Assembly: GCA_038744685.1 (NCBI GenBank)
Contig: JBCDMB010000020.1
Coordinates: forward strand, 1-60,267
DNA from: Verrucomicrobiota bacterium
GTDB lineage: Bacteria; Verrucomicrobiota; Verrucomicrobiia; Opitutales; Puniceicoccaceae
DNA: 60,267 nucleotides
Reading direction: 5' to 3'
Shown here: piece after piece, positions 52,816 to 60,267 of the stretch
Layout: every line of letters starts with the position of its first letter
Position numbering within the stretch: the first letter of the stretch is position 1
Translations under genes and position numbers: made by a program
The notes under the pieces: generated by a model
Databases searched by the model: none
The model's input: only the letters and a program-made list of their open reading frames with translations
Told to the model about the DNA's origin: nothing

Positions 52816-53675
52816 ACTCTTCCGAGGATAAGGAAGAGGAATCCGAAGAACGGCCATCTAGAAATATCATTCGCGGGGATGACGAGATGACTTTCCTCGA
52901 GCATCTCGAGGAACTGCGGTTCACCCTGGCACGCTGCATCGGAGCCTTCGCTGTAGGAGTAATCATCCTTGCATTTTTTCTTCCTTCGTTGACCGATTTT
53001 CTACGAATGCCCTTTGTTTGGGCTCAGGGTGCTAGCGATCCGGATATGCTGGAAGGGCTTTTCTCCCGCCGCCCAATGGGGGTATTTACTGTGATGTTGC
53101 AGGTGCTCTTCCTCGGAGGGCTTTCCTGTTCGTTGCCATTTATGCTATTCGCCCTCGCGCAGTTTGTAGCACCTGCCTTGACCGAAAAGGAGAAGGAAGT
53201 CCTCGTCCCAGCTTTAACAGTGGGGTTTTTCCTCTTTCTCCTCGGCGTTGCCTTCGCCTTCTTTGTCATTCTCCCCGCGGCTTTTCGGGTGTCGATCGCT
53301 CTCAACTCAATGTTGGGTCTCGAGCTTCTGTGGAGCGCATCCGAATACTACAGTTTAGTGGTCTGGCTTTGTGTATTGATGGGGGCGCTCTTTGAGTTTC
53401 CTGTAGTCTTGGTTCTCCTCGTTCACCTTGGGATTTTGACACCAGAAGCATTACGAGGCCAGCGGAAGCTGGTTTTCATCGGAATCCTGGTTCTTTCGGC
53501 GATTATCACCCCGACCGGAGACCCCATCACTCTCATGATCATGACCGGACCTCTCTACGGCCTCTATGAGATTGCAATATGGGTAGGATCCAAGTGGAAG
53601 AAAAAGCGGTCCAGCGATCTTGAAGAAGAAGAGGAGTTTGATGAGGACTATTTCGGCGAAGACGATCTCGATTAA
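52812..53675 (+). CDS. tatC: Sec-independent protein translocase subunit TatC
   Basis: Receptor subunit of the twin-arginine pathway. The 287-residue protein has an acidic N-terminus, then MTFLEHLEELRFTLARCIGAF (family N-terminal signature, about 26-46), six membrane helices, and the conserved FELPLVLVLL-like block (here FEFPVVLVLLVHLG, about 196), IITPTGDPITLMIMTGPLYGLYEI (about 236-258, in part). The C-terminus is acidic (LEEEEEFDEDYFGEDDLD). The start is TTG, with AGGAGGT 7 bases upstream. No tatA/tatB is adjacent. A 5-base stem with a three-base loop (53676-53688) follows. Confidence 0.93.
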   Translation: MNSSEDKEEESEERPSRNIIRGDDEMTFLEHLEELRFTLARCIGAFAVGVIILAFFLPSLTDFLRMPFVWAQGASDPDMLEGLFSRRPMGVFTVMLQVLFLGGLSCSLPFMLFALAQFVAPALTEKEKEVLVPALTVGFFLFLLGVAFAFFVILPAAFRVSIALNSMLGLELLWSASEYYSLVVWLCVLMGALFEFPVVLVLLVHLGILTPEALRGQRKLVFIGILVLSAIITPTGDPITLMIMTGPLYGLYEIAIWVGSKWKKKRSSDLEEEEEFDEDYFGEDDLD

Positions 53676-53734
53676 CCGTTTGGAACGGGGTTCGTATCAG
53701 AGAGTGGATTAGGCAAGACTTAACCCGAAGGGTA

Positions 53735-54265
53735 TTACGAACCATCTTCGTCCGGTGGCGGGTGCGGATGGATGTGTCCGTTGAAAATAGCTCGGTAGAT
53801 GTCGTTTTTAGGCTCGGGCAATTGTTCAATCTGGTAGCCGGCGTCCTTCACTGCATTTGGTCCGTATCGATAGGCCGCCGCTAAAAGTGGATAGTTGAAT
53901 GATTCTGCCTCAGTGAGAAGCTCTCTGCAGTGCACTAGATAAAGCATTGCGGTATTGAGGTTGGTTCTCCAGTCCCAAGCGCGGTTGAAAGAGATGTCGG
54001 TAACCGTCTCCCAAGCCATACCACTCATTTGGGTAATCCCTCGCGCTTTTCCGCTGTCCGCGTAGGCGTTAAACGAACTCTCTGCGAAGGCGATTGAGAA
54101 AACGAAACCGGGATCAAGCTGGTGATCAGCGGCACGATCCTGAACAAAGTCCCATACATTACCTGCCGGAATCATCTTTTTCTCAGGGCGTGAACACCCA
54201 GCTATAAACAAGAGGGCTAGAGAGAAAAGCAGAGATTTGTGTAGAGCGGATTGCGGATCATTCAT
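53735..54265 (-). CDS. Lytic transglycosylase lipoprotein
   Basis: A 176-residue putative lipoprotein. The signal peptide ends with the lipobox LLFIAGC (about 20-26). The SLT-type goose-lysozyme fold is recognised by FSIAFAESSFNAYADSGKARGITQMS (catalytic glutamate in FAESSFN), NLNTAMLYLV and LLAAAYRYGPNAV. It cuts glycan strands of peptidoglycan. ATG 54265 is chosen because longer frames lack a lipobox. It follows the AsmA-like gene by 37 bases on the same strand. A role in placing an envelope machine such as the secretin above is possible but unproven. Confidence 0.85.
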   Translation of the reverse strand: MNDPQSALHKSLLFSLALLFIAGCSRPEKKMIPAGNVWDFVQDRAADHQLDPGFVFSIAFAESSFNAYADSGKARGITQMSGMAWETVTDISFNRAWDWRTNLNTAMLYLVHCRELLTEAESFNYPLLAAAYRYGPNAVKDAGYQIEQLPEPKNDIYRAIFNGHIHPHPPPDEDGS

Positions 54266-54302
54266 TGCAGTTGCGTCGGCTAGTACAAACCTTTCTAGAT
54301 TC

Positions 54303-55451
54303 TTAAAAGGATAGGCTCTCAGCGAGTCCGAAAATCCCAGGAAGATGAAATGGTTCGTAGGATGTGCGGATTGTCTCTGCGGGGGTGAAGACAAGTCCTC
54401 CGGCCTTATCCACTCGTAGACGGCCTGGAATCTCTCGTTCGTTTTCATCCAGAATCATTCTTGCAGAAGCGTCATCGACCCATGCGCTGGCTTCGACTCG
54501 GAACAGTTTGGATTCGTTCACGGATACATCGATACGAATCGGTCCATCTGCACGGCGGTTGATCTCGATTTGGAAGAATGTCGTCTCATCTGCGAGAAGG
54601 CCTTCGAGGATCGCGCGATTCTCTCGATGAGAGGAGTTGGGAAAGACAGTAGCACCGGAAAAAGCGAGCTCCCGTAGCTCTTCTCCTCCAAAATCAGCAC
54701 TCTGCTGCGCCGCGGTGATCAGCCGGATCCCCTCACTGAACCGCCACGACGAATCAAGGACAAAGCTACCTTCAAACTGAATTTGCCGAAACGGACGAAG
54801 TAGAGATCGAAATGGCTCTTCTCCAAAGAATGCAAAGAAGAAGGGATTGTCCTGCCTGAGGTAGGTACCGTCGAACGATCCACCGCTTTCGAGAGAGTCC
54901 CATCCGAGGCGGCAAAACCCTTCAAGGGTAAGCCCGCCTCCCTCAACGTGGGCAGTTGATTCGAGTGCGCCTGCTCGGTTCCGAATAGCAGATACGTCCA
55001 GCTCAAGAGTGGCTGGAAAGATGGGAATCTTTAGTTTGGCATTTGGAAAATCGAGCTTGTCGACGGGTAGTCGGTCAGGGCGTAGTTGTTCGCTCCATCT
55101 GGAAAAGTCTATCTCCTGAAAACGATCCGGAGGGTCCGCAAATTCGATTCGGGCATCGACGATTCGGAGGAGATTGATCGTTCCGTCTGCGAGAAGATCT
55201 AGCCACGGGCTTTCTGCTCGCGCAATTGGTGCGATGAGAGTGAGGGGACCGTCACTGATTCGGAGAGGCTGAATGCGAACTGAGTCCGAGCGCAGGTCCC
55301 AACTAGCCTCGCTCCCGGCAAGTGGAGAAAGAACTCTCCAGGGAAGCGAACAACGCCAGATTGCAAGACCGATAAGGCCAACGAGGAGGACGGCTGAAAC
55401 GTAAAGGAGTGTGGAGGCTCCTTGTTGATTAGCTTTCGCACCGTTCACCAT
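54303..55451 (-). CDS. Membrane-anchored AsmA-like envelope protein (tentative)
   Basis: A 382-residue protein with one N-terminal membrane helix (about 15-37) and a periplasmic part dominated by beta strands of alternating polar/hydrophobic residues (IRISDG, LTLIAPIARA, NLLRIVDARIEFADPP, LELDVSAIRN, HVEGGGLTLEGF). It resembles AsmA-type proteins in overall pattern, including DARIEFADPPDRF near residue 100, but no diagnostic domain is certain. It leads into the lytic transglycosylase gene. A perfect 16-base palindrome lies ten bases before its start. Confidence 0.6.
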   Translation of the reverse strand: MVNGAKANQQGASTLLYVSAVLLVGLIGLAIWRCSLPWRVLSPLAGSEASWDLRSDSVRIQPLRISDGPLTLIAPIARAESPWLDLLADGTINLLRIVDARIEFADPPDRFQEIDFSRWSEQLRPDRLPVDKLDFPNAKLKIPIFPATLELDVSAIRNRAGALESTAHVEGGGLTLEGFCRLGWDSLESGGSFDGTYLRQDNPFFFAFFGEEPFRSLLRPFRQIQFEGSFVLDSSWRFSEGIRLITAAQQSADFGGEELRELAFSGATVFPNSSHRENRAILEGLLADETTFFQIEINRRADGPIRIDVSVNESKLFRVEASAWVDDASARMILDENEREIPGRLRVDKAGGLVFTPAETIRTSYEPFHLPGIFGLAESLSF

Positions 55452-55460
55452 GGGTTTGTA

Positions 55461-55476
55461 ATACCGAATTCGGTAT
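55461..55476. promoter_or_regulatory. Perfect 16-base palindrome before the AsmA-like gene
   Basis: ATACCGAATTCGGTAT is fully palindromic and lies ten bases upstream of the start at 55451, where an operator would be expected. A perfect 16-mer is expected about once by chance in 60 kb, so location is the only support. Confidence 0.35.
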
Positions 55477-55563
55477 AACTACGGTGGTGAAAGGCAGAAG
55501 ACTCGTCGAACAATAACGGAAGGGTAAGAGCAATGAAACCGCCCTTGTTCCCGGAAAGACGGT

Positions 55564-58563
55564 TTACGCTACTATGGGTGCTTCAATTTCGGAGAGTGAC
55601 TTCAGTTCGTCTACGATCGCCTCAACAGGTCTCTGGATCAGGCTTACTGAGGTGCGGCCGATCTTAGGAATCGGTGGTAGCTCTTGAACAGACTCTCGGA
55701 GAATCGGAGTCCGATTCGCAGCAACTTCGTCAAAGCGTCTAGTGGGAGAGAAATGAGGTCCATCCCGGATAATCTCCGGATGATTGATGACGAGATCGCC
55801 GATGGCCTTTGCGGTTTCGGCGAGTCGATCCAACTCAGCTTTGGTGTAACTTTCGGTTGGTTCGAACATCAATCCCAAAGCCTCTGGGAACGCGACGGTT
55901 GGTGCGTGGTATCCGAAGTCGAGGAACATTTTGCCAAAGGAGGGGATGGCTTGCTGGCGGGATACGCCGATGGACTCCAGTGCCGCAAACTGCGCCTCGG
56001 TCAGCGTCAGGATGAACTCATGCATTCTTGGAGCTTTTTCTGTTCCTGCTGGCAGCAAGGGAAAGTTGTCCTGAAGGGAGGTCTGGAGATAGCGGGCCGC
56101 AAGAACTGCAGTTCCACTCATGCGGGGAATTCCCTCATTCCCCAAGCGCAGGAGGTAGGCATAGCAGCGCACCTTGTGAGCGAAATTTCCAAAGTTGCGG
56201 TGAAACGTGCCAATAGAACGGGTAGGTGTGACTGAAGTAAACCTACCGTCTTTTCGAATGATTTGCTTTCCGGGGAGAAAGTCGAGGAGTCTCTCGCTAA
56301 CGGCCACGATTCCGTCTCCCGGGCCTCCTCCGCCGTGGGGAATGGTCCATGTCTTGTGGAGGTTGCTGTGCACCGCATCGACGCCCATCGCACCCAGATC
56401 AATCCAACCAGCGATAGCGTTTAGATTTGCCCCGTCAAGGTAGACCAGGCCACCGGCGTTGTGGATTTTCTCGGCAATCTCGGCGAACGCGGTTTCGAAG
56501 ATGCCTCCGGTGTTCGGGTTCGTGATCATGATTCCAGCGATTCGTGATCCGAACTCCTCGATTTTTGCATCAAGATCTTCGGGATCGATACAGCCGGTCG
56601 AGTCTGCTTTCAAAAGGGCAATCCCTGTTCCTGCCGGGTAACCAGCCATCGCGGCTGAGGCAAAGTTGGTTCCGTGGGCAGAACTCGGAATGAGCATGAC
56701 ATCGCGCCGAAGATCATTCCGGGCTCGATGATAGGCCTGAAACATTTTTAGGCCGACGAGTTCTCCCTGTGCTCCGGCAACAGGTTGAGTCGTCACCCCC
56801 GCGAGACCTGTAAGGCCGCGAAACCATTCCTGAATTTCGAACAGCACCTCGAGCGAACCTTGGGCGCAGCTTTCCGGAACCGATGGATGGATACGGGTGA
56901 ATCCTTCCAGACCCGCAGCCCATTCGTTCAAATAAGGGTTGTATTTCATCGTGCACGATCCGAGAGGGTAAGGGCCTTCCTCGGGTGCAGCGTTTAAGGC
57001 ATCAAGGCGTGTGTAATAATGGTAGATCTCATCCTCGGAAAATCGGGGAATCGCCGGTCCGCTTGCGCGATGCTGGTCGGCGGTCGGTGAGGGTGGTGCA
57101 GTGAACGTGAAACTGGATTCGGTCTCCAATTCTTTAAAGAGGGCAAGCACTTGCTCGACCTCGCGGCGGCTCGTTCTGTCCGTAAAAGTGAGCTTGATAA
57201 GGTTGCGCTTTTCGCCAGGAAGGCGGTCTCCCACAGCCGTACCTACCAACAGGTTTTCGGAAAGACCCGATTCAATAAACTCATCAACTGAGTATTCGGT
57301 CTCAAGGGTGACGGAGAGGAAGGCAGGGCTTTCGGGGAAGGCGTTGCGAACGCCTTGGATCTTCTCTAGCTCCTTGAGGAAGTAAGCTCGATCTGCCTTT
57401 GCTGAATTGACCGCCTCTTCAAGGCCCTCGGCTCCACGAGTGAGCAGCGATGCCCCTACAAGGGTGGCGAGGAACGCTTGATTGGAGCAGATGTTCGACG
57501 TCGCTTTTTCCTTTCTAATGTGTTGTTCGCGAGTGGAGAGAACCATGACTTTTCCATTGTTGCCGGCTCGATCCCTTGCACCTCCGACGAAACGTCCAGG
57601 AGCGTTGCGAATCTCGTTGCGATGGGCCTTGTCGAAGCGAATCGCGAATAGACCAAGCCCGGGTCCTCCAAAGTTGGGCTCCAGCGCGAGATGCTGGCCT
57701 TCTCCTATCGCGATGTCAGCACCCTCAGTTCCAAATTCGATCGGAGGCTTCAGACCTCCGGGCCCTAGGAGGAACGGATCAATCACTGCGACACTTCGAA
57801 TGTCTAGTTCCCGGCAGAGGTCAGTCAGGGAATCGACATCTTCGAGGAGGCCAAAAGTGTTGGTCTGTGGGAATGCAAAGGCAGCGATTGAATCCGCTCG
57901 TTCGCGAAGCAGCTCGCGTGCAACTGAAGGATCGATTCTCCCGGTTGCTGGATCACAATCTACCGAAACGAACGAAAAGGTGGTGTCTGCGAGGTGGGTG
58001 CGGAGAACTGCGAGATCGGACGGCTCCAAAGTGCTGGCAACAGCGATCAGGGACGATTTCTTCTTGAGGCGAAAACAACAAAAAGCGGCTTCGACCAGTG
58101 CGGTTGAGCGATCGTAGAGGGATGAATTGACTGCCTCGAATCCAGTGAGTTCGGAAAGAAGGCATTGATAAATCCAGTGAGCGGTCAGCGTGCCTTGACT
58201 CCGCTCCGGTTGATACGGCGTGTAGCTCGTTGCCAAGCGTCTCAGTGCGGCAACCTTACCAACTATGTCCAGTTGTTTCCAGTCGGGTAAGCCATCGGAC
58301 GCAAATCCTGTCAGAGGACGATTTCTTGCGGAAAGGTTTGAAAGGTATTCTCGGGTCTCTGTTTCATCTTTTTCGTCAGGAACCGGAAGGGCTGATTGAA
58401 ACCGAATCGATTCCGGGATGTGGGAATAAAGGTCGTCGAGAGAACGAAGTCCGACGGATTCCAAGAGCTCATCTGAGTCGGCATCAGTCAGAGGGATGTA
58501 GTGCCGAGCGTGCTCTCTAAAGTTATCAGTCAGGCGAGGTGGAAAAGTCGGATCGTCAGACAT
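55564..58563 (-). CDS. gcvP: Glycine dehydrogenase (decarboxylating), fused P1-P2 protein
   Basis: P-protein of the glycine cleavage system: a PLP enzyme that decarboxylates glycine and loads the aminomethyl group on GcvH. The ~999-residue chain has the P1 half (YTPYQPERSQGTL, YDRSTALVEAAF, ERADSIAAFAFPQTNTFGLLE) and the P2 half starting near residue 490 (RFSEDEIYHYYTRLDALN, YPLGSCTMKYNP, SAHGTNFASAAMAG, ITNPNTGGIFE, PLP lysine in SNLHKTWTIPHGGGGPGDG at about 737). Both halves resemble the separate GcvPA and GcvPB of two-subunit organisms more than E. coli GcvP. The start ATG 58563 gives MSDDPTFPPRLT. No gcvT/gcvH is adjacent. Confidence 0.93.
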   Translation of the reverse strand: MSDDPTFPPRLTDNFREHARHYIPLTDADSDELLESVGLRSLDDLYSHIPESIRFQSALPVPDEKDETETREYLSNLSARNRPLTGFASDGLPDWKQLDIVGKVAALRRLATSYTPYQPERSQGTLTAHWIYQCLLSELTGFEAVNSSLYDRSTALVEAAFCCFRLKKKSSLIAVASTLEPSDLAVLRTHLADTTFSFVSVDCDPATGRIDPSVARELLRERADSIAAFAFPQTNTFGLLEDVDSLTDLCRELDIRSVAVIDPFLLGPGGLKPPIEFGTEGADIAIGEGQHLALEPNFGGPGLGLFAIRFDKAHRNEIRNAPGRFVGGARDRAGNNGKVMVLSTREQHIRKEKATSNICSNQAFLATLVGASLLTRGAEGLEEAVNSAKADRAYFLKELEKIQGVRNAFPESPAFLSVTLETEYSVDEFIESGLSENLLVGTAVGDRLPGEKRNLIKLTFTDRTSRREVEQVLALFKELETESSFTFTAPPSPTADQHRASGPAIPRFSEDEIYHYYTRLDALNAAPEEGPYPLGSCTMKYNPYLNEWAAGLEGFTRIHPSVPESCAQGSLEVLFEIQEWFRGLTGLAGVTTQPVAGAQGELVGLKMFQAYHRARNDLRRDVMLIPSSAHGTNFASAAMAGYPAGTGIALLKADSTGCIDPEDLDAKIEEFGSRIAGIMITNPNTGGIFETAFAEIAEKIHNAGGLVYLDGANLNAIAGWIDLGAMGVDAVHSNLHKTWTIPHGGGGPGDGIVAVSERLLDFLPGKQIIRKDGRFTSVTPTRSIGTFHRNFGNFAHKVRCYAYLLRLGNEGIPRMSGTAVLAARYLQTSLQDNFPLLPAGTEKAPRMHEFILTLTEAQFAALESIGVSRQQAIPSFGKMFLDFGYHAPTVAFPEALGLMFEPTESYTKAELDRLAETAKAIGDLVINHPEIIRDGPHFSPTRRFDEVAANRTPILRESVQELPPIPKIGRTSVSLIQRPVEAIVDELKSLSEIEAPIVA

Positions 58564-58687
58564 TCCGGAGAGAGTAGGAAGAGCATGAGTGTTGTGCAAG
58601 CCGGAGGTGTTTTTAATCGTTGGAAATGCTCGGTTTCGGAGTGGGCGCGTTCTTGACCGGGAGTGGTTTCACGACCAACCTGCGTGA

Positions 58688-59287
58688 GTGCTTCTCCTCC
58701 TCGATAATTACGACTCATTCACCTACAACCTTGTCCAGTACTTTGGAGAGTTGGGGGTGTTGCCGGAAGTCTTTCGTAACGACCAGCTGACCGCAGAGGC
58801 CGCAGATGCGATGGAGCCCGCCGCGGTAGTCATTTCTCCGGGCCCCTGCTCACCCAATGAGGCGGGAGAGAGCCTGTCGTGGATTGAGCGCTTCGGTGGG
58901 AAGGTGCCGCTTTTTGGCGTTTGCCTTGGTCACCAGTGTATCGGCCAGTATTTTGAGGGAAATGTGGTCCGGGCGGAACGATTGATGCATGGAAAGACTT
59001 CTCCAATCCACCACAACGGAGAAGGCTTATTCAAAGGTCTACCGAATCCCTTCGATGCTACTCGCTATCATTCGCTGATTGTCGAGAGAGAGACTTTTCC
59101 GGAAGTCCTGGAGATCACTGCGGAAACCGAGGAAGGTGAAATCATGGGCCTCCGACACAGGGACTACGAGATTCATGGTGTCCAATTTCATCCAGAGTCG
59201 CTGGCGACCATTGAAGGAAAGACGATTTTGGAGAATTTTCTTCGGATCAGTGGACTTGAAGTTAAGGAGAGTCAGCCTGTCGGCTGA
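58688..59287 (+). CDS. Class I glutamine amidotransferase (PabA/TrpG type)
   Basis: Small subunit supplying ammonia for aminodeoxychorismate or anthranilate synthase. The 199-residue protein has [34 protein letters not shown], catalytic Cys in [12 protein letters not shown] (about 79), [13 protein letters not shown] and the catalytic His/Glu in [14 protein letters not shown]. PabA and TrpG cannot be told apart from sequence alone; the partner gene is not in the window. Translation starts at GTG 58688. The gene is divergent from gcvP; I saw no glycine riboswitch in the shared 124 bases. Confidence 0.92.
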   Translation: MLLLLDNYDSFTYNLVQYFGELGVLPEVFRNDQLTAEAADAMEPAAVVISPGPCSPNEAGESLSWIERFGGKVPLFGVCLGHQCIGQYFEGNVVRAERLMHGKTSPIHHNGEGLFKGLPNPFDATRYHSLIVERETFPEVLEITAETEEGEIMGLRHRDYEIHGVQFHPESLATIEGKTILENFLRISGLEVKESQPVG

Positions 59288-59293
59288 TTCGCT

Positions 59294-59668
59294 CTAGATC
59301 AGCGCGTCGGTCCTCGCTGCGAGGATAAAGTCGTTTAAGTGCAGTCCACCCATTTCGTGTGACCACCAGGAAACCGTACACCTCCCCCACTCGGTGATCA
59401 GAAGAGGGTGGTGCCCGGCTTCTTCGGCTATTTCGGCGACTTGGTTCGTAAATGTAAGGGCACCGGCAAAGTCGGGAAAAGAGAAAACACGGGTGAGTCG
59501 GTCGACACCATCAACCACTTCAATCTTCCAAGACGGAATTTCCTTAAGAAACCGCACCCGTTCCTCATCGGTCGCCGGAGGAGCATCAGCCCTACAGGCT
59601 TCACATTTTTTTTCTTTTAGAGAGGTCATATTTAGTTGGTTGCGAGCAAGTTCTGCTGGGTCAAACAC
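59294..59668 (-). CDS. Pterin-4a-carbinolamine dehydratase
   Basis: Dehydrates 4a-hydroxytetrahydrobiopterin, recycling the pterin cofactor of aromatic amino-acid hydroxylases. The family core is WKIEVVDGVDRLTRVFSF, FTNQVAEIAEEAGHHPLLITEWGRCTVSWWSHEMGGLHLNDFILA (quoted in part), with the catalytic histidines in GHHP and the WxTHxxGGLxxxD block (here WWSHEMGGLHLND). A CEAC pair near residue 22-25 is an addition at the N-terminus. Starts at GTG 59668 (GGAG eight bases upstream) and ATG 59629 are both possible; I prefer the first for its ribosome-binding site. It begins two bases after the XRE stop. Confidence 0.87.
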   Translation of the reverse strand: MFDPAELARNQLNMTSLKEKKCEACRADAPPATDEERVRFLKEIPSWKIEVVDGVDRLTRVFSFPDFAGALTFTNQVAEIAEEAGHHPLLITEWGRCTVSWWSHEMGGLHLNDFILAARTDALI

Positions 59669-59670
59669 CG

Positions 59671-59913
59671 TTAAAGCTCCATATCCCGAAGGATATCGGA
59701 GGGGTTCAAGCCGAGAGCCCTCGCGACCTGAAATAGTTTATAAACAGTGATATTCTGTCCGCCTCTCTCAATGGTGCCCATGTAAGCTCTGTGGATTTCA
59801 GCACGCCATGCAAGTTCGTCCTGACTCAATTCTGCCTCCTCGCGTCGCGAGCGAATGGCCTGCCCCAGACGAATAGCGATCTTGTTTGCGGCCTTGTCTT
59901 TCGCTGCTCCCAT
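59671..59913 (-). CDS. XRE-family helix-turn-helix transcriptional regulator
   Basis: An 80-residue single-domain DNA-binding protein. The HTH is easy to see: IRLGQAIRSRREEAELSQDELAWRAEIHRAYMGTIERGGQNITVYKLFQVARALGL (given in pieces; recognition helix around HRAYMGTIERG). It is followed after two bases by the carbinolamine dehydratase gene, so it probably regulates that operon. An inverted repeat, TATAAC-GACTG-GTTATA at 59947-59963, lies 34 bases upstream of its start and is a candidate operator. Confidence 0.87.
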   Translation of the reverse strand: MGAAKDKAANKIAIRLGQAIRSRREEAELSQDELAWRAEIHRAYMGTIERGGQNITVYKLFQVARALGLNPSDILRDMEL

Positions 59914-59946
59914 CTCGTGGAGTGCATGATATTCTCTTGAGGGGCA

Positions 59947-59963
59947 TATAACGACTGGTTATA
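59947..59963. promoter_or_regulatory. Candidate operator of the XRE regulator
   Basis: TATAAC (59947-59952) and GTTATA (59958-59963) are inverted repeats separated by five bases in the space between the XRE gene (minus) and the truncated gene at 60037 (plus). XRE proteins usually bind such short inverted repeats near their own promoter. Confidence 0.45.
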
Positions 59964-60036
59964 AATAGCATTTTTTTGATCTTTCAGCGAATAGTTCATT
60001 GACCACCGTGTGTGTTTGCCAGAAGTTGATTGCGGG

Positions 60037-60267
60037 ATGTTAAGGATCTTGGCCGCTTTGCTCGCTTTAGGACCCGCTATACTCCTCGGATCGGAGGAGA
60101 AGCAGGGGACCTTATCCACAGTTGAGGCTGAAAACAAAGTCGAGCAGGAGATGGCGGCACGGGAGGCAAAGAAAGCCTCCGAACGTTCGGAGCTTCTCGC
60201 AGTAGCAGCTACCACAGAGACAGAGCAACCCCTCCCGAACGGCAAAAAGCTCATTCTGCGCAGGGTG
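60037..60267 (+). CDS. N-terminal part of a secreted protein (cut by window edge)
   Basis: An open frame from ATG 60037 continues to the right edge without a stop (77 codons). A signal peptide is visible (MLRILAALLALGPAILLGSE), followed by a charged helical stretch (EAENKVEQEMAAREAKKASERSELLAV in part) and NGKKLILRRV at the edge. No family is recognisable from this fragment. It is divergent from the XRE-dehydratase genes across 123 bases. Confidence 0.6.
   Translation, partial: MLRILAALLALGPAILLGSEEKQGTLSTVEAENKVEQEMAAREAKKASERSELLAVAATTETEQPLPNGKKLILRRV

Noticed and set aside
57482-58117. 211-codon open frame opposite gcvP
   Set aside because: Pure antisense shadow of a well-conserved gene; Ser/Arg-rich with no recognisable fold.
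58564-58687. Glycine riboswitch in front of gcvP
   Set aside because: No paired aptamer-like core or poly-purine signature on the minus strand.
59826-60254. 142-codon minus-strand frame across the XRE promoter region
   Set aside because: Overlaps the XRE gene and the signal-peptide gene at 60037, both better supported.
1-60267. CRISPR array, rRNA or tRNA genes
   Set aside because: No evenly spaced direct repeats, no rRNA sequence and no cloverleaf was seen by eye.

Overview
The window looks like a housekeeping chromosomal segment from a member of the Verrucomicrobiota, probably the Opitutia/Puniceicoccales side. This is inferred from gene content, not from a database search. The main signs are a complete five-gene set in the order of the Akkermansia Amuc_1102-1101-1100-1099-1098 pilus-like locus, the tiny basic protein family shared by Chlamydiae, Verrucomicrobia and Planctomycetes, subtilase and Trp/Asp-Pro-repeat proteins of the kind common in that phylum, and a fused SecDF. 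Genes are dense on both strands, with many 4-8 base overlaps and several TTG or GTG starts. Shine-Dalgarno sequences are often weak or absent. I saw no rRNA, tRNA or CRISPR array.

Layout. 1-0.25 kb: end of an IS110-type transposase and palindromes. 0.25-3.85 kb (minus): tyrA-aroA-cmk-plsC. 4-6.8 kb (plus): a membrane-anchored coiled-coil protein with a degenerate formylglycine-generating-enzyme-like tail, then an adenosine/adenine deaminase-family enzyme. 6.8-8.2 kb (minus): aroQ and a Nif3-like protein. 8.2-16 kb: two small proteins, recQ, a gene remnant, and a dihydroorotate-dehydrogenase-like gene behind pyruvate:ferredoxin oxidoreductase. 16-25.4 kb: a mixture with secreted proteins, nth, the small basic protein, an LpxH-like phosphoesterase, a SOUL protein, GluQ synthetase, glutamate decarboxylase, trhO and hisA. 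25.4-36.6 kb: a two-part sodium symporter, rhomboid, large subtilase, MscS-like protein, ComEC without nuclease domain, DUF2256-rarA. 36.7-41 kb: a ribosome-linked minus-strand group (rpsT, a pseudouridine-synthase-like protein lacking its catalytic motif, and a 31-residue COX24-type protein), and yajC-secDF on the plus strand. 41-43.7 kb: an EEP nuclease, an FmdB-like protein, a transglutaminase and a decayed membrane gene. 43.9-51.3 kb: the pilus-like/secretin locus. 51.5-55.5 kb: repeat protein-tatC, then a lytic transglycosylase with an AsmA-like protein. 55.5-60.3 kb: a GcvPA-GcvPB fusion, a glutamine amidotransferase, pterin carbinolamine dehydratase, an XRE regulator and a truncated secreted protein.

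How genes work together. tyrA, aroA and aroQ belong to aromatic amino-acid synthesis, and the amidotransferase at 58.7 kb draws on chorismate. yajC-secDF and tatC serve protein export, and the secretin locus builds an envelope-spanning machine whose motor and pilins are not in this window. The most unusual items are the secretin locus, the rpsT-coupled pseudouridine-synthase-like protein, the GcvPA-GcvPB fusion, the FGE-like fusion, and a 16-base identical motif placed 24 bases before TTGAC in two separate divergent promoters.
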